A stretch of DNA of 52,816 nt from Sinanaerobacter chloroacetimidivorans (GTDB lineage Bacteria; Bacillota; Clostridia; Peptostreptococcales; Anaerovoracaceae), in the NCBI RefSeq assembly GCF_018128545.1, contig NZ_JAGSND010000002.1:414139-466954 (forward strand), written 5' to 3'. The notes beneath the pieces were generated by a model that ran no database searches, was not told where the DNA came from, and worked only from the letters and a program-made list of their open reading frames with translations. How positions within the stretch are numbered: position 1 is the stretch's first letter; every line of letters starts with the position of its first letter. A program made the position numbers and the translations under genes. Below, piece by piece: positions 1 to 9,329 of this stretch.

Positions 1-702
1 CATCGATTCCATGCTATCTGTAAGATCAATGAACAGTTTCAAATGCTCCTGCATGATCTTGGCTCCGATGGAAACCCCTTCTTCCGGCGTAATGCTGCCA
101 TCTGTCCAGATTTCGAGAATGAGCTTATCATAGTCCGTAACCTGTCCTACTCTTGTGTTTTCAACTGTAAAATTCACTTTTCTAACTGGAGTGTAGATAG
201 AATCTACCGGAATCACGGCAATTGGCATTGATTCAGTTTTATTCTGATCTGCAGGCACATATCCTCTGCCTCTTGCAATGTTAATTTCCATAACCAGCGT
301 AGCATTTTCTTCAAGAGTGGCAATGTGCAGGTCCGGATTGAAAATTTCGAGATCACTGTCAGCGATAATATCTCCCGCAGTCACTGTCTTTGGTCCTACA
401 GCATTAATGATTACTCTTTTTGAACTTTCGCCGTTGATTCTAACCGCAAGCTTCTTAAGATTCAGAATAATTTCGGTAACATCTTCCTTTACTCCCGGAA
501 TCGTAGAAAACTCATGGAGAATTCCATCAATTTTCACCGAAGTAACCGCAGCTCCCGGAAGTGACGAAAGAAGTATTCTTCTCAGGCTGTTTCCAAGAGT
601 GGTTCCGTAACCTCTTTCAAGGGGCTCCACAACAAACTTGCCGTAATTTTGGTTGTCATCAGAAAAATAACATTCAATTGTTGGCTTTTCGATTTCTATC
701 AC
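1..702 (-). CDS. rpoA: RNA polymerase alpha subunit, N-terminal part (truncated by window edge)
   Basis: Alpha subunit of RNA polymerase, which dimerises to start core assembly. The reading frame runs 234 codons without a stop to the window edge, so most of the N-terminal domain is present and the C-terminal DNA-binding domain lies outside. Typical alpha signatures are visible: [20 protein letters not shown] near residue 27 and [13 protein letters not shown] just after. The start is GTG: GTG-ATA-GAA-ATC lies 8 bases after a GGAGGG ribosome binding site (711-716), and no ATG is available. It is the last visible gene of the alpha operon after rpsD. rplQ would be expected next, beyond the window. 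Confidence 0.95.
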   Translation of the reverse strand, partial: MIEIEKPTIECYFSDDNQNYGKFVVEPLERGYGTTLGNSLRRILLSSLPGAAVTSVKIDGILHEFSTIPGVKEDVTEIILNLKKLAVRINGESSKRVIINAVGPKTVTAGDIIADSDLEIFNPDLHIATLEENATLVMEINIARGRGYVPADQNKTESMPIAVIPVDSIYTPVRKVNFTVENTRVGQVTDYDKLILEIWTDGSITPEEGVSIGAKIMQEHLKLFIDLTDSMESM

Positions 703-925
703 TCAAAAACCCTCCTTTTTTTTTTCAATCACAGTACAACTGTTCCAAGCTGCCTGATAGACTGTGCCGATGCTTTTATCAAGATCGGCATGTCTTTCCC
801 CTGGCACCTTCTAATTTTGCTCCGCAGTCTTAGAGGCGAATAAGCTTGGAAGTTGTTGCGGGGCACGGCAGGACACCATCCATAATATCCCATAAAATTT
901 GCTTCGCAAATTCGGATAGGTGCGC
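703..925 (-). repeat. rpsD-rpoA spacer with an R1-like palindromic element
   Basis: This 223-base gap holds no gene. Immediately after the rpsD stop codon TAG come the bases GCGCACCTATCCG and then a perfect hairpin, AATTTGC-GAA-GCAAATT (895-911). Further on, GGATGGTGT can close an outer stem with CACCTATCC. The same plan, TAG followed by GCGCAC and a hairpin closed by a GTGC/GCAC stem, follows rplJ and nusG. This copy is more diverged than those two, so its family membership is likely but not certain. Confidence 0.55.
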
Positions 926-1546
926 CTATTTTGAGTATAACTCGACGATGAGATGTTCTGCGATAGGAGTATCGATATCTTCTCTCCTAGGCATTGCAAC
1001 AACTTTACCCTCAAGTTTTTCTACATCAACCGTAATCCAAACCGGTACGCTGATTGACATATCTTTAATCTCCTTAAATTTAGGAGAAGTTGTACTCTTT
1101 TCCTTAACTTTTATCACATCGCCTGCTTTTACTGCAAAGGATGGAATATTTTGTTTCTCTCCGTTTACAGTAAAGTGACCATGTCTTACAAGCTGTCTCG
1201 CTTCTTTTCTAGATGAGGCAAAGCCCATTCTGAAAACAGCGTTATCCAATCTTGTTTCAAGCATGATCAGCAGGTTTTCACCTGTGATACCCTTCTTTTT
1301 CGCAGCTTTATCAAAGTAATTTCTGAACTGAGTTTCAAGAACTCCGTAGAATCTCTTTGCCTTCTGTTTTTCTCTCAGCTGTAAACCGTAATCAGAAATT
1401 TTCTTTCTGCTCTGTCCATGCTGTCCGGGCGCGTAATTTCTTTTTTCAATAGCGCATTTAGGGCTGTAACATCTTTCGCCCTTTAAGAACAGCTTCTGGC
1501 CTTCTCTTCTGCATAATCTGCAAGAAGCATCTGTATATCTAGCCAT
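926..1546 (-). CDS. rpsD: 30S ribosomal protein S4
   Basis: Primary 16S rRNA-binding protein that nucleates assembly of the small subunit body. The 206-residue length is normal. The N-terminus carries a four-cysteine zinc site (CRLC at 9-12, then C26 and C31), the C+ form of S4. The S4 RNA-binding domain follows around residues 95-155 ([11 protein letters not shown], then [13 protein letters not shown]). It lies 22 bases after rpsK in the alpha operon, with a GGAGG site before the start. The stop TAG is fused to a palindromic element, so S4 has no ordinary 3' spacer. Confidence 0.97.
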   Translation of the reverse strand: MARYTDASCRLCRREGQKLFLKGERCYSPKCAIEKRNYAPGQHGQSRKKISDYGLQLREKQKAKRFYGVLETQFRNYFDKAAKKKGITGENLLIMLETRLDNAVFRMGFASSRKEARQLVRHGHFTVNGEKQNIPSFAVKAGDVIKVKEKSTTSPKFKEIKDMSISVPVWITVDVEKLEGKVVAMPRREDIDTPIAEHLIVELYSK

Positions 1547-1568
1547 TTTTAATTACACCTCCCTTTAA

Positions 1569-1967
1569 TTAAACTCTTCTTCTCTTTGGTGGTCTGCATC
1601 CGTTGTGAGGAATTGGTGTGATATCTTTAATTAGATTGATCTCAAGTCCTGCAGCCTGCAGCGCTCTGATTGCGGCTTCACGTCCGGAACCAGGTCCTTT
1701 AACATATACTTCAACCATCTTAAGTCCATGCTCCATAGCACCCTTTGCAGCTTCTTCCGCAGCCATCTGAGCTGCAAAAGGAGTTGACTTTCTGGATCCC
1801 TTGAAACCAAGAGAACCGGCACTTGACCAGGAAAGTGCATTTCCGCTAAGGTCTGTAAGAGTTACAAGAGTATTGTTGAAGGTGGATTGGATATGAGCCT
1901 GACCACGTTCAATGTTCTTACGTTCTCTTCTCTTTTTTCTAACTGTTTTCTTTACAGTTTTAGCCAT
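1569..1967 (-). CDS. rpsK: 30S ribosomal protein S11
   Basis: Small-subunit platform protein that contacts the 16S 690/790 loops near the E site. The 132 residues match the usual length. The N-terminus is very basic ([18 protein letters not shown]). The family core is clear: [16 protein letters not shown] near 25-40, the [11 protein letters not shown] motif near 93-103 and the C-terminal [14 protein letters not shown]. It sits 14 bases after rpsM and 22 before rpsD, so co-translation in the alpha operon is likely. Nothing is missing. Confidence 0.97.
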   Translation of the reverse strand: MAKTVKKTVRKKRRERKNIERGQAHIQSTFNNTLVTLTDLSGNALSWSSAGSLGFKGSRKSTPFAAQMAAEEAAKGAMEHGLKMVEVYVKGPGSGREAAIRALQAAGLEINLIKDITPIPHNGCRPPKRRRV

Positions 1968-1981
1968 GATTTCCTACCTCC

Positions 1982-2353
1982 TTACTTTTTCTTCTTTCTT
2001 CCTACAGTCTTTTTAGGACCTTTTCTAGTTCTTGCGTTTGTCTTTGTGTTCTGTCCTCTTACAGGGAGTCCTCTTCTATGTCTGATTCCTCTGTAACAGC
2101 CTATTTCCATAAGTCTCTTAATGTTTAAGGAAACTTCTCTTCTGAGATCTCCTTCTGTCACATATTCAGAGTCTATAATTTTTCTAATTGTTCCCGCTTC
2201 ATCTTCTGTCAGATCCTTGACTCTAGTATCAGGATTGATTCCAGCCTTTGCAAGAATTTCTAAAGAGGTAGGTCTTCCGATTCCGTAAATATACGTAAGT
2301 CCAATTTCTACTCTCTTATCTCTTGGTAAGTCGACACCGGCTATACGAGCCAT
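1982..2353 (-). CDS. rpsM: 30S ribosomal protein S13
   Basis: Head protein of the small subunit that bridges to L5 and contacts P-site tRNA through its tail. The 123 residues are normal. It starts [20 protein letters not shown], has the helix-hairpin-helix-like YGIGRPTS segment near 24, [16 protein letters not shown] near 85, and ends in the basic tail [18 protein letters not shown] precedes the ATG. The gap to the preceding rpmJ gene (335 bases) is far longer than usual in this operon and is filled with fold-back sequence. Confidence 0.97.
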   Translation of the reverse strand: MARIAGVDLPRDKRVEIGLTYIYGIGRPTSLEILAKAGINPDTRVKDLTEDEAGTIRKIIDSEYVTEGDLRREVSLNIKRLMEIGCYRGIRHRRGLPVRGQNTKTNARTRKGPKKTVGRKKKK

Positions 2354-2688
2354 AAGTTTTCCTCCTTCTCTTGCTTACTAAATTTCCCTTTGGAAATTTG
2401 CTGCAATGATCATATCATTAAAATTTATATAGAATTCTTTCCTTAAGGTAGTTTTCTTGTCTCACGACAATAAAACACAGCCGCTCCCCCAAGGGAAAAT
2501 TCCTTACTGTAATTTTGGTCCAATCTCGAACAAATATCATTTTCAAAGAAAACTCAACAGGTTCTCAATCAAAATTGGTATTTGCCCAAGGAACCGAAAT
2601 TGTTTTCAAAGATAACCGTAAAACCAATCCAACTTTTTGATGTGAAGCATCTTGAAAAGTTGGCGGTTATTTTGAAAACATTTTGTGA
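2354..2688 (-). repeat. rpmJ-rpsM spacer with a large fold-back element
   Basis: No gene is seen in these 335 bases. The strongest structure spans 2602-2679. Outer arms GTTTTCAAAGATAACCG (2602-2618) and CGGTTATTTTGAAAAC (2664-2679) pair with one bulged base. Inside, CCAACTTTT (2629-2637) pairs with AAAAGTTGG (2655-2663), and a small GATG/CATC stem caps it. A second small hairpin, AAATTTCC/GGAAATTT, lies near 2391-2410 close to the rpsM start. No T-run follows the large stem, so it is not a normal terminator, and transcription must pass through it to reach rpsM, rpsK, rpsD and rpoA. Confidence 0.7.
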
Positions 2689-2802
2689 CTAACCTTGTGT
2701 CTGCTTGTGCTTAGGATTTTCACAGATAACCATTACTTTTCCATTTCTTTTGATAATTTTGCACTTTTCGCAGATAGGTTTTACTGAGGCTCTAACCTTC
2801 AT
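2689..2802 (-). CDS. rpmJ: 50S ribosomal protein L36
   Basis: The smallest large-subunit protein, 37 residues. It reads [20 protein letters not shown] and continues with a CENPKHKQ end, so the zinc ligands C11, C14, C27 and H32 of the C+ form are all present. An AGGAGG site lies just before the ATG. It sits between infA and rpsM as in most Firmicutes. The distance to rpsM is unusually large because of the fold-back element that follows the stop codon. Confidence 0.96.
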   Translation of the reverse strand: MKVRASVKPICEKCKIIKRNGKVMVICENPKHKQTQG

Positions 2803-2864
2803 TTCTCATTCCTCCTTAAAATGTGCTATGTGTGCCGCCGAATTGGCAGTACGCAATTCGTATT

Positions 2865-3083
2865 TTATTTATCTCTCCAAGTAATTCTACCTCTTGTGAG
2901 ATCGTAAGGTGACAATTCCACCTTTACTCTATCTCCGGGTAAAATCCTGATGAAGTTCATTCTTATTTTTCCCGAAATGTGTGCAAGCACTTCGTATCCG
3001 TTTTCCAGTTTCACAATAAACATGGCGTTAGGCTGGGCTTCAAGTACGGTACCAAATACTTCTATGACATCTTTTTTTGCCAT
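2865..3083 (-). CDS. infA: Translation initiation factor IF-1
   Basis: IF-1 binds the A site of the 30S subunit during initiation. The 72 residues form a single S1/OB domain: [20 protein letters not shown], the [20 protein letters not shown] strand pair, and the typical ending [13 protein letters not shown]. An AGAGAGGTG site precedes the ATG. It follows map after about 120 bases. Many Clostridia have a small KOW-domain gene at this place; here there is no intact one. Confidence 0.97.
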   Translation of the reverse strand: MAKKDVIEVFGTVLEAQPNAMFIVKLENGYEVLAHISGKIRMNFIRILPGDRVKVELSPYDLTRGRITWRDK

Positions 3084-3202
3084 ATATTACACCTCTCTTT
3101 TATACAATGCCGGCAAGGTTTTCTTTTTGTCGGCTACTTTAGATCCATCAAGTATTATTTTTGACTTCTGTAAAACCAGGCTGTCAAACTTGATACTTCT
3201 TT

Positions 3203-3949
3203 CTACAGCGTCAGCAGTTCCGGTTCACCATCAGTAATGACAACAGTATTTTCATAGTGAGCAGAAAGCTTTCTGTCCAATGTTACGACTGTCCAGTTAT
3301 CAGTGAGTACTTCTACTTCATAGGTTCCCGCATTAATCATTGGTTCTATTGCGAAAACCATCCCTGGGGCTAGTCTTGGTCCTCTTCCCGGCTTTCCGTA
3401 ATTTGGAATTTGCGGTTCTTCATGCATGGCCCTACCCACTCCATGACCTACAAAATCCCTGATGACTGAAAACCCTTCTGATTCCGCTTTCTTTTGTATC
3501 GCCGAGGAAATATCCGATAATCGATAGCCTACTTTGCAAAATTTTAAGCCTTCAAAAAAGCTGGCCTCCGTCGCAGTGATCAACCGTTGAGCTTCCTCAC
3601 TGATGTTGCCGACCCCATAGGTTCGCGCAGCATCACTGACATACCCTTTATGGGTACAACCCACATCCACACTGACGATATCTCCATCCTGCAACACCTT
3701 GTTTTTAGAGGGAATTCCATGAACCACTTCCTCATTTACTGAAACACAGGCGCTGGCAGGGTAGCCGTTATAGCCTTTAAAGCTGGGTATCATCTGATTT
3801 TTCAGGATGATGCTTTCTACGAACTCATCAATTTCCATTGTCGTGATTCCCGGCCGTATCATATTGCAAAGTTCCGAAAGAATAAAGGCTGTCACTTTCC
3901 CTGACTCTCTCATAATTTCAATTTCTTGTTGTGATTTGATGATAATCAT
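3203..3949 (-). CDS. map: Methionine aminopeptidase, type I
   Basis: Removes the N-terminal methionine from new proteins with a dinuclear metal centre. The length of 248 residues matches type I enzymes without an N-terminal extension. Metal ligands of the pita-bread fold are visible: D (VSVDVGCTHKGYVSD, about 91-107), H (RDFVGHGVGRAMHEEPQ), E (FAIEPM) and a late E in HYENTVVIT. The start MIIIKSQQEIEIMRESGK is typical. It begins 3 bases after adk, so adk-map-infA read as one unit of the spc/alpha region. Confidence 0.97.
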   Translation of the reverse strand: MIIIKSQQEIEIMRESGKVTAFILSELCNMIRPGITTMEIDEFVESIILKNQMIPSFKGYNGYPASACVSVNEEVVHGIPSKNKVLQDGDIVSVDVGCTHKGYVSDAARTYGVGNISEEAQRLITATEASFFEGLKFCKVGYRLSDISSAIQKKAESEGFSVIRDFVGHGVGRAMHEEPQIPNYGKPGRGPRLAPGMVFAIEPMINAGTYEVEVLTDNWTVVTLDRKLSAHYENTVVITDGEPELLTL

Positions 3950-3952
3950 TTT

Positions 3953-4603
3953 TTATGCTCCTAAAACACTCACAATGTTGTTAAACACTACATCTGAAGA
4001 TCCAATTGCACCGTCAATATGGGCAAGTCTGTCTGTACTCTCGTAATATTCAACTAATGGCTTTGTCTGGGCATTATAAACTTCTATTCTATTTTCCACC
4101 GTTGCTGCAGAATCATCGGATCTTTGATAAAGTTCTCCGCCACAGACATCACATATTCCGTCCTTTTGAGGTGGCATATTGATCACATGATAGGTGGCAC
4201 CACAATTTCTGCAAACTCTTCTTCCTACCAGTCTTGTCTTTAGAATTTCTTTATCAACATTAATGTCAAGAACTTTATCAATCGTCAGATTACGTTCCTG
4301 CAAAAACTTGTCGAGCTGCTCTGCTTGGTAAACAGTTCTTGGAAAGCCATCTAGTAGGAAGCCGTTCTTACAGTCCTCCTCTATCAAACGAGCCTCCGCA
4401 ATCTCTAAAACAAGATTATCTGGAACAAGCTCGCCTTTATTCATATACTCCTGGGCTTTTTTCCCAAATTCAGTTCCTTCTTTGATATTCTTTCTGAATA
4501 TATCACCAGTTGAGATATGAGGTATGCCATACTTTTGGGCTATTCTGGCTGCCTGAGTACCCTTACCTGCCCCAGGAGGGCCAAGCAAAATTAATCTAAG
4601 CAT
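3953..4603 (-). CDS. adk: Adenylate kinase, zinc-lid form
   Basis: Interconverts ATP plus AMP with two ADP in the cytoplasm. The start MLRLILLGPPGAGKGTQAA was chosen because GGAGGATATAATAAA precedes it; the frame opens 30 codons earlier without a ribosome binding site. The product is 216 residues. The P-loop GPPGAGKGT is at 8-16, and DGFPRT marks the NMP-binding region. The lid is of the long form with a four-cysteine zinc site (CRNC, then CDVC). Conserved secY-adk-map order supports the call. Confidence 0.97.
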   Translation of the reverse strand: MLRLILLGPPGAGKGTQAARIAQKYGIPHISTGDIFRKNIKEGTEFGKKAQEYMNKGELVPDNLVLEIAEARLIEEDCKNGFLLDGFPRTVYQAEQLDKFLQERNLTIDKVLDINVDKEILKTRLVGRRVCRNCGATYHVINMPPQKDGICDVCGGELYQRSDDSAATVENRIEVYNAQTKPLVEYYESTDRLAHIDGAIGSSDVVFNNIVSVLGA

Positions 4604-4728
4604 TTTATTATATCCTCCATTATGCTGCGTCCGTTCAGTTTTTCTTATCCGGAAGTGAATTTGAATCTGTTTGGACGAAACACATTGCTTCACATCTCTA
4701 TTTTAAGAAGAAGTGAAGCAAATGTGCA
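4604..4728 (-). other. secY-adk spacer with a long stem-loop
   Basis: Right after the secY stop the RNA can form a stem: GCACATTTGCTTCAC pairs with GTGAAGCAATGTG across a loop of about 20 bases (about 4674-4724). The 7-base core GCTTCAC/GTGAAGC is perfect. No T-run follows, so it is more likely an RNA-stability or processing element between secY and adk than a terminator. Confidence 0.5.
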
Positions 4729-6009
4729 TTATTTCAGGAAACCTTGGTAATTTCTCATAACCATCTGTGCTTCGAGCTGCTTCATTGTATCCAGGGCTAC
4801 ACCGACTGCAATCAACAAGGATGTTCCGCCAAATCCGATTTGGAGGTTGGTAAACTGCTGCAGCAAGGTAGGAAGGGTGGCAATAAAGGCAAGGAAAATT
4901 GCTCCTACAAATGTAATTCTTGTCATTACCTTGTTTAAATATTCAACTGTAGATCTTCCTGGTCTAATTCCCGGGATAAATCCACCATTTGCTTTCATAT
5001 TATTTGCCACTTCCATTGGGTTAAAAGTAACCGCTGTATAGAAGTAAGTAAAGAATATGATTAAAATGATATTAAATAATCCATAAATCCATACTCCGGG
5101 ATTCCCGGTGTGGGACAGCCACTTCGTTACAAAGTCGGCAAACCCTGTACCTGGGATAAAGTATGTGATTGTCATAGGAAATTGCAGTAAGGAAAGGGAA
5201 AAGATTACCGGAATAACGCCGGCCTGATTCACTTTCATCGGAATATGGGTGCTTTGTCCCCCATACATCTTTCTTCCTACTACTCTTTTGGCATATTGAA
5301 CCGGTATTCTTCTTTGTCCTTGCTGGATCAAAACAACGCCTACAATCACTATCAATGCAAATAAGCAAAATAATATGACGGAAACAACTCCAACCTCACC
5401 AGCTTGAAGCTTGATCCAAGTCTGATGGATTCCACTAGGCATTCTGGAAACGATACCTGCAAAGATGATAAGGGAAATACCATTTCCAATACCATTTTCA
5501 TTAATCTGTTCACCAAGCCACATCAGGAATGCGGTACCGGCGGACAGGGTCAATACGATCACGGTTACAGAGAAAAAGTCTTTGCTTACCAATGCCTGTC
5601 GGAACAATCCTACGGAAAGTCCGATAGCCTGAACAAACGCAAGTATTACCGTTAAATATCTGGTATACTGCGCAATTTTCTTTTTCCCTTCAGTTCCTTC
5701 CTTTGCCAGCTGTTCCAGTCTGGGAACGGCAATAGTAAGGAGCTGTAATATAATTGATGCTGTAACATAGGGGGTGATGCTTAAAGCAAATATAGTAAAG
5801 TTGCTGAAGGCACCGCCTGAGAATAGGTCAAACAAACCAAACAAACCTGTATTTCCGCTGAAAACCTGATCCAACACGGTTCGATCGATTCCCGGCACAG
5901 GTATGTTTGAGCCCAGTCTAAATACTAAAAGCATTAAGAGCGTAAAGATAATCTTCTTTCTGATATCGGCAATCTTCCACGCCTGAGCCATTGTTTTAAT
6001 CATACCCAT
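4729..6009 (-). CDS. secY: Preprotein translocase channel subunit SecY
   Basis: Membrane channel of the general secretion pathway; works with SecE (33755-33997 in this window), SecG and SecA. The length of 426 residues and ten membrane segments match the family. The N-terminal helix leads to FRLGSNIPVPGID (about 46), the plug region follows, and the cytoplasmic loops QQGQRRIPVQYAKRVVGRKM (about 228-248) and RPGRSTVEYL (about 350) that bind ribosome and SecA are intact. It starts only 1 base after rplO, so the two are translationally coupled. Confidence 0.97.
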   Translation of the reverse strand: MGMIKTMAQAWKIADIRKKIIFTLLMLLVFRLGSNIPVPGIDRTVLDQVFSGNTGLFGLFDLFSGGAFSNFTIFALSITPYVTASIILQLLTIAVPRLEQLAKEGTEGKKKIAQYTRYLTVILAFVQAIGLSVGLFRQALVSKDFFSVTVIVLTLSAGTAFLMWLGEQINENGIGNGISLIIFAGIVSRMPSGIHQTWIKLQAGEVGVVSVILFCLFALIVIVGVVLIQQGQRRIPVQYAKRVVGRKMYGGQSTHIPMKVNQAGVIPVIFSLSLLQFPMTITYFIPGTGFADFVTKWLSHTGNPGVWIYGLFNIILIIFFTYFYTAVTFNPMEVANNMKANGGFIPGIRPGRSTVEYLNKVMTRITFVGAIFLAFIATLPTLLQQFTNLQIGFGGTSLLIAVGVALDTMKQLEAQMVMRNYQGFLK

Positions 6010-6010
6010 A

Positions 6011-6451
6011 TTAGATCACCTCTGCCTTTCCTCCGGCAGACTCGATCTTTTCAATTGCTGTTTTGCTAAATTTGTGAGCCTTTACGGTTACATTCTTTTC
6101 CAAAGTACCTTCTCCAAGAATTTTAATACCGTCAACGACCTGCTTTGCAAGGCCTTTTTCTTTCAGCAGCTCTGGAGTTACAATCGTACCAGCTTCAAAT
6201 GCATTTAGATCATCTACATTTAAAATGGTATATTCTTTCTTCCATATATTTGTGAATCCTCTTTTAGGAATTCTTCTGTATAATGGCATTTGACCGCCTT
6301 CGAAACCAAGTCTGGTTCCGCCGCCGCTTCTGGAGTTCTGACCATTCATACCTCTGCCGGCAGTTTTACCCTGTCCGGTAGCGGTTCCTCGACCTTTTCT
6401 CTTTGGTTTTTTGGTGGAACCTTCCGCAGCTCTTAATTCATGCAGTTTCAT
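6011..6451 (-). CDS. rplO: 50S ribosomal protein L15
   Basis: Late-assembling large-subunit protein that binds 23S rRNA. The 146 residues are normal. It starts [20 protein letters not shown], followed by the glycine/arginine-rich extension [19 protein letters not shown] that reaches into the rRNA, and the L15 signature around [22 protein letters not shown] precedes the ATG. It follows rpmD by 18 bases. Confidence 0.97.
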   Translation of the reverse strand: MKLHELRAAEGSTKKPKRKGRGTATGQGKTAGRGMNGQNSRSGGGTRLGFEGGQMPLYRRIPKRGFTNIWKKEYTILNVDDLNAFEAGTIVTPELLKEKGLAKQVVDGIKILGEGTLEKNVTVKAHKFSKTAIEKIESAGGKAEVI

Positions 6452-6469
6452 TCTACAACACCTCCATTC

Positions 6470-6652
6470 TTACACTTCTTCTATTCGTACAAGATGCTTT
6501 ACTTTTTCTATCGCTCCACGTGTCTGTGGGGTGTCAGGATGTTCAACCGTATGATGCAACTTTCTAAGTCCTAACGCTTCTACTACTTTTCTCTGAAGTG
6601 GGGAAGCGCCGATGACACTTTTTGTTAAAGTGATTTTTACTGTTTTAGCCAT
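6470..6652 (-). CDS. rpmD: 50S ribosomal protein L30
   Basis: Small large-subunit protein of 60 residues, the short bacterial form. [18 protein letters not shown], then the signature [20 protein letters not shown] around 26-45. It is placed between rpsE and rplO as usual, with AAGGAGG ahead of the ATG. Confidence 0.96.
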   Translation of the reverse strand: MAKTVKITLTKSVIGASPLQRKVVEALGLRKLHHTVEHPDTPQTRGAIEKVKHLVRIEEV

Positions 6653-6666
6653 TTTGCGATTCCTCC

Positions 6667-7173
6667 TTATCCTAAAATTTCTTCCTTAGTTTTTCCTCTT
6701 AGTCTGGAGATCTGTTCAACAGTCTTAAGATTTCTAAGTCCTTCTATAGTAGCGCAAGCCATATTTCCGGAATTGTTAGAGCCGATAGATTTCGCTCTTA
6801 CATCTTTAATTCCGGCAAGTTCCAGTACCATACGTACAGCACTTCCTGCGATAACTCCTGTACCAGGGGCAGCAGGCATAATCAAAACCTGACCTGCACC
6901 GAAAATTCCCAGAGTTCTATGTGGGATAGTCGTTCCAACAGTTGGAACATATATTAATCTTTTCTTTGCATCTTCAATTGCTTTTCTTACAGCTTCAGGA
7001 ATTTCCTGAGCTTTTCCAAGACCTACGCCAACGTAGCCTTCGCCGTTTCCAACTACTACGGTTACGCTGAATCTAAAGTTTCTTCCGCCCTTAACAACCT
7101 TGGCAACACGTCTGATGTTAACGATGGATTCTTTTAAGTCAAGCTTGGATGCATCAATCATATTTTGTCGCAT
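6667..7173 (-). CDS. rpsE: 30S ribosomal protein S5
   Basis: Shoulder protein of the 30S decoding region, involved in mRNA unwinding at the entry channel and in accuracy. The 168 residues include the double-stranded-RNA-binding-like domain ([20 protein letters not shown], 22-41) and the C-terminal domain with [20 protein letters not shown]. The start may be the first ATG ([11 protein letters not shown]) or the ATG four codons later; the first has the better placed GGGAG. Confidence 0.96.
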   Translation of the reverse strand: MRQNMIDASKLDLKESIVNIRRVAKVVKGGRNFRFSVTVVVGNGEGYVGVGLGKAQEIPEAVRKAIEDAKKRLIYVPTVGTTIPHRTLGIFGAGQVLIMPAAPGTGVIAGSAVRMVLELAGIKDVRAKSIGSNNSGNMACATIEGLRNLKTVEQISRLRGKTKEEILG

Positions 7174-7191
7174 TCCTTTTCTCCCTTCCTG

Positions 7192-7557
7192 TTAGAATTT
7201 CAGTCCGGCTTCACGTGCACCGTCAGCCAGTTCTTTTATTCTTCCGTGATATAAGAATCCGCCTCTGTCAAAGGCAACTGTTTCAATTCCCTTTGCCAGT
7301 GCTTTCTTCGCAGCAGCTTCACCAACCAGCTTAGCTGCAGCCTTGTTTCCGCCGTATGCAGCCTGAGCCTTGATGTCCTTATCAAGGGTGGATGCAGCAA
7401 CCAGCGTAGTTCCGTTTACATCATCGATAATTTGAACGGAAATGTTCTTAATACTTCTGTAAACGCATAATCTTGGTTTTTCAGGAGTTCCGAATACGCT
7501 TTTTCTAACTCTTGCATGTCTAGCCAGACGTTTATCGTTTCTACTTTCTTTTGCCAT
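7192..7557 (-). CDS. rplR: 50S ribosomal protein L18
   Basis: 5S rRNA-binding protein of the central protuberance, working with L5. The 121 residues show the basic N-terminus [20 protein letters not shown], then [20 protein letters not shown] and the C-terminal [20 protein letters not shown] with the L18 signature. It is followed by rpsE after 18 bases. AAGGAGTGAG precedes the start. Confidence 0.97.
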   Translation of the reverse strand: MAKESRNDKRLARHARVRKSVFGTPEKPRLCVYRSIKNISVQIIDDVNGTTLVAASTLDKDIKAQAAYGGNKAAAKLVGEAAAKKALAKGIETVAFDRGGFLYHGRIKELADGAREAGLKF

Positions 7558-7572
7558 TTATCTCACTCCTTT

Positions 7573-8121
7573 CTACTTCTTCTTACCGCCAGTTTTGCCT
7601 TCTTTTCTACGGATTACTTCGCCAGCATATCGAATTCCCTTGCCTTTATATGGTTCAGGTTGTCTCCACTTTCTGACGTTGGCCGCATAATTTCCGACAA
7701 AAGCTTTATTGATCCCTTTAACAATGATTTCAGTCGGTGTTTTCACCTCTGTTTCAATCCCATCAGGATCCGGCATTTCGATTGGATGTGAATATCCTAA
7801 ATTCATGACCAGTACGTTGCCCTTCTTCTCTGCCTTATAACCAACTCCTACGAGCTGAAGCTTCTTTTCGTAGCCTTGAGTAACGCCGGTTACCATATTA
7901 TTGATTAATGTTCTGGAAAGACCATGTGCTGATCTTGCCTCTTTATCATCAGCTTCTCTGGTTACATTCAATACACCTTCGCCGATTTCTAATTTAATTC
8001 GTTTGCTGATCTGCTCCTGCAGCTCACCTTTAGGTCCCTTTACAGTAACAAGATTGCTGTCACTTACGGTTACCTGAACGCCGGCAGGAAGAGCAACAGG
8101 CAGTCTACCAATTCTTGACAT
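7573..8121 (-). CDS. rplF: 50S ribosomal protein L6
   Basis: Large-subunit protein near the sarcin-ricin loop and factor-binding site. The 182 residues comprise two related domains. The N-terminal one begins [19 protein letters not shown], and the signature [14 protein letters not shown] is near 155. The C-terminus is basic (GKTGGKKK). Spacing to rpsH (14) and rplR (15) is tight, consistent with one spc transcript. Confidence 0.97.
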   Translation of the reverse strand: MSRIGRLPVALPAGVQVTVSDSNLVTVKGPKGELQEQISKRIKLEIGEGVLNVTREADDKEARSAHGLSRTLINNMVTGVTQGYEKKLQLVGVGYKAEKKGNVLVMNLGYSHPIEMPDPDGIETEVKTPTEIIVKGINKAFVGNYAANVRKWRQPEPYKGKGIRYAGEVIRRKEGKTGGKKK

Positions 8122-8135
8122 TTTCTATTTCCTCC

Positions 8136-8534
8136 CTACCAAACATAACATATAACTTCGCCGCCAACGCCTAGCTTTCTTGCTTCCTTATCACTGATTA
8201 CCCCATTTGAGGTAGAGATAATTGCGATTCCTAGGCCTCCAAGTACTCTTGGCACCTCGTCGCTCTTAGCATAAACTTTGAGTCCCGGTTTTGAAATTTT
8301 CTTAATTCCACTAATTACTCTTTCTTTATCTGCACCATATTTCATCTGAATTTTGATAGTGCCTTGCTTGTCATCTTCTACAACGTCAAACCCTTTAATA
8401 TATCCTTCTGCGGCCAAAATTCCTGCAATGGACTTTTTCATCTTAGATGCTGGAATTTCAACTGTTGCATGTCCTACAGTATTGGCATTTCTGATTCTTG
8501 TTAGCATATCTGCTATAGGATCTGTCATGGTCAT
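8136..8534 (-). CDS. rpsH: 30S ribosomal protein S8
   Basis: Primary 16S rRNA-binding protein that organises the central domain. The 132 residues are normal. It starts [19 protein letters not shown] and ends with the family signature [19 protein letters not shown] followed by [10 protein letters not shown]. The site GGAAGGAGGT precedes the start. It lies between the zinc-type S14 gene and rplF. Confidence 0.97.
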   Translation of the reverse strand: MTMTDPIADMLTRIRNANTVGHATVEIPASKMKKSIAGILAAEGYIKGFDVVEDDKQGTIKIQMKYGADKERVISGIKKISKPGLKVYAKSDEVPRVLGGLGIAIISTSNGVISDKEARKLGVGGEVICYVW

Positions 8535-8566
8535 TTTTGAAGTACCTCCTTCCCTATTACTATTGT

Positions 8567-8752
8567 TTACCAGCTTGCTTTTCTAACGCCAGGGATCTCA
8601 CCCTTGTAAGCCAGTTCTCTGAAACAGATACGGCATATACCATATTTTCTTAAAACGGAATGTGGTCTTCCACATATTTTACATCTTGTATATGCACGCG
8701 TTGAAAACTTAGGTTTTCTCTGTTGTTTTATTTTGAGAGATGTCTTTGCCAT
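8567..8752 (-). CDS. rpsZ: 30S ribosomal protein S14, zinc-binding type Z
   Basis: 61-residue S14 of the zinc form found in most Firmicutes. The start [20 protein letters not shown] was preferred over a longer frame because GGAGGGAACTA lies just before this ATG. Four cysteines form the ribbon: CKIC at 24-27 and CRIC at 40-43, around [12 protein letters not shown]. It sits between rplE and rpsH. It could also be labelled rpsN1 in some schemes. Confidence 0.97.
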   Translation of the reverse strand: MAKTSLKIKQQRKPKFSTRAYTRCKICGRPHSVLRKYGICRICFRELAYKGEIPGVRKASW

Positions 8753-8762
8753 TAGTTCCCTC

Positions 8763-9305
8763 CTATTTCTCAAACGGCATGCCGAGGAATTCAAGAAGCG
8801 CCTGAGCTTCCTCATCTGTCTTAGCCGTTGTAGTGAATACGATGTTCATACCTTTGATTTTATCTACCTTGTCAAAGTTGATTTCAGGGAAGATAAGCTG
8901 CTCTTTAATACCCATGGAGTAATTTCCTCTGCCATCGAATGAGTTTCTGCTTACTCCTTTGAAGTCTCTAACTCTTGGAAGAGAGATGTTAAAGAATTTG
9001 TCTGCAAATTCAAACATGCTGTCTCCTCTTAGCGTAACTTTAGCACCTACGGGCATGCCCTGTCTTAATTTGAAGTTTGCGATAGACTTCTTTGACTTCG
9101 TAATGACAGGTTTTTGGCCACTGATGAGTGAAAGTTCTTCCACCGCAGTTTCCATCATCTTTGTGTTATCCTTTGCTTCTCCAAGACCCATGTTGATTGT
9201 GATCTTCTCAAGCTTAGGCACTTCCATTACATTCTTATATTTAAATTTTTCTACTAAAGCATTAAATACTTCTGTTTTATAAGTTTCTCTTAGTCTAGCT
9301 GCCAA
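8763..9305 (-). CDS. rplE: 50S ribosomal protein L5
   Basis: 5S rRNA-binding protein that bridges to S13 in the 30S head. The 180 residues match. [16 protein letters not shown] is near 32, the core [17 protein letters not shown] is at 70-86, and the C-terminal part has [12 protein letters not shown] and [15 protein letters not shown]. It is preceded by rplX (24 bases) and followed by rpsZ (10 bases). Confidence 0.97.
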   Translation of the reverse strand: MAARLRETYKTEVFNALVEKFKYKNVMEVPKLEKITINMGLGEAKDNTKMMETAVEELSLISGQKPVITKSKKSIANFKLRQGMPVGAKVTLRGDSMFEFADKFFNISLPRVRDFKGVSRNSFDGRGNYSMGIKEQLIFPEINFDKVDKIKGMNIVFTTTAKTDEEAQALLEFLGMPFEK

Positions 9306-9329
9306 GATTGTTCCCTCCTTTCAAACCTA

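Noticed and set aside
3084..3202. Possible remnant of the small KOW-domain gene often found between map and infA
   Set aside because: The frame with DAVERSIKFDSLVLQKSKII and on has no start codon and shows no convincing match to the KOW family; it is only an open stretch of about 40 codons.
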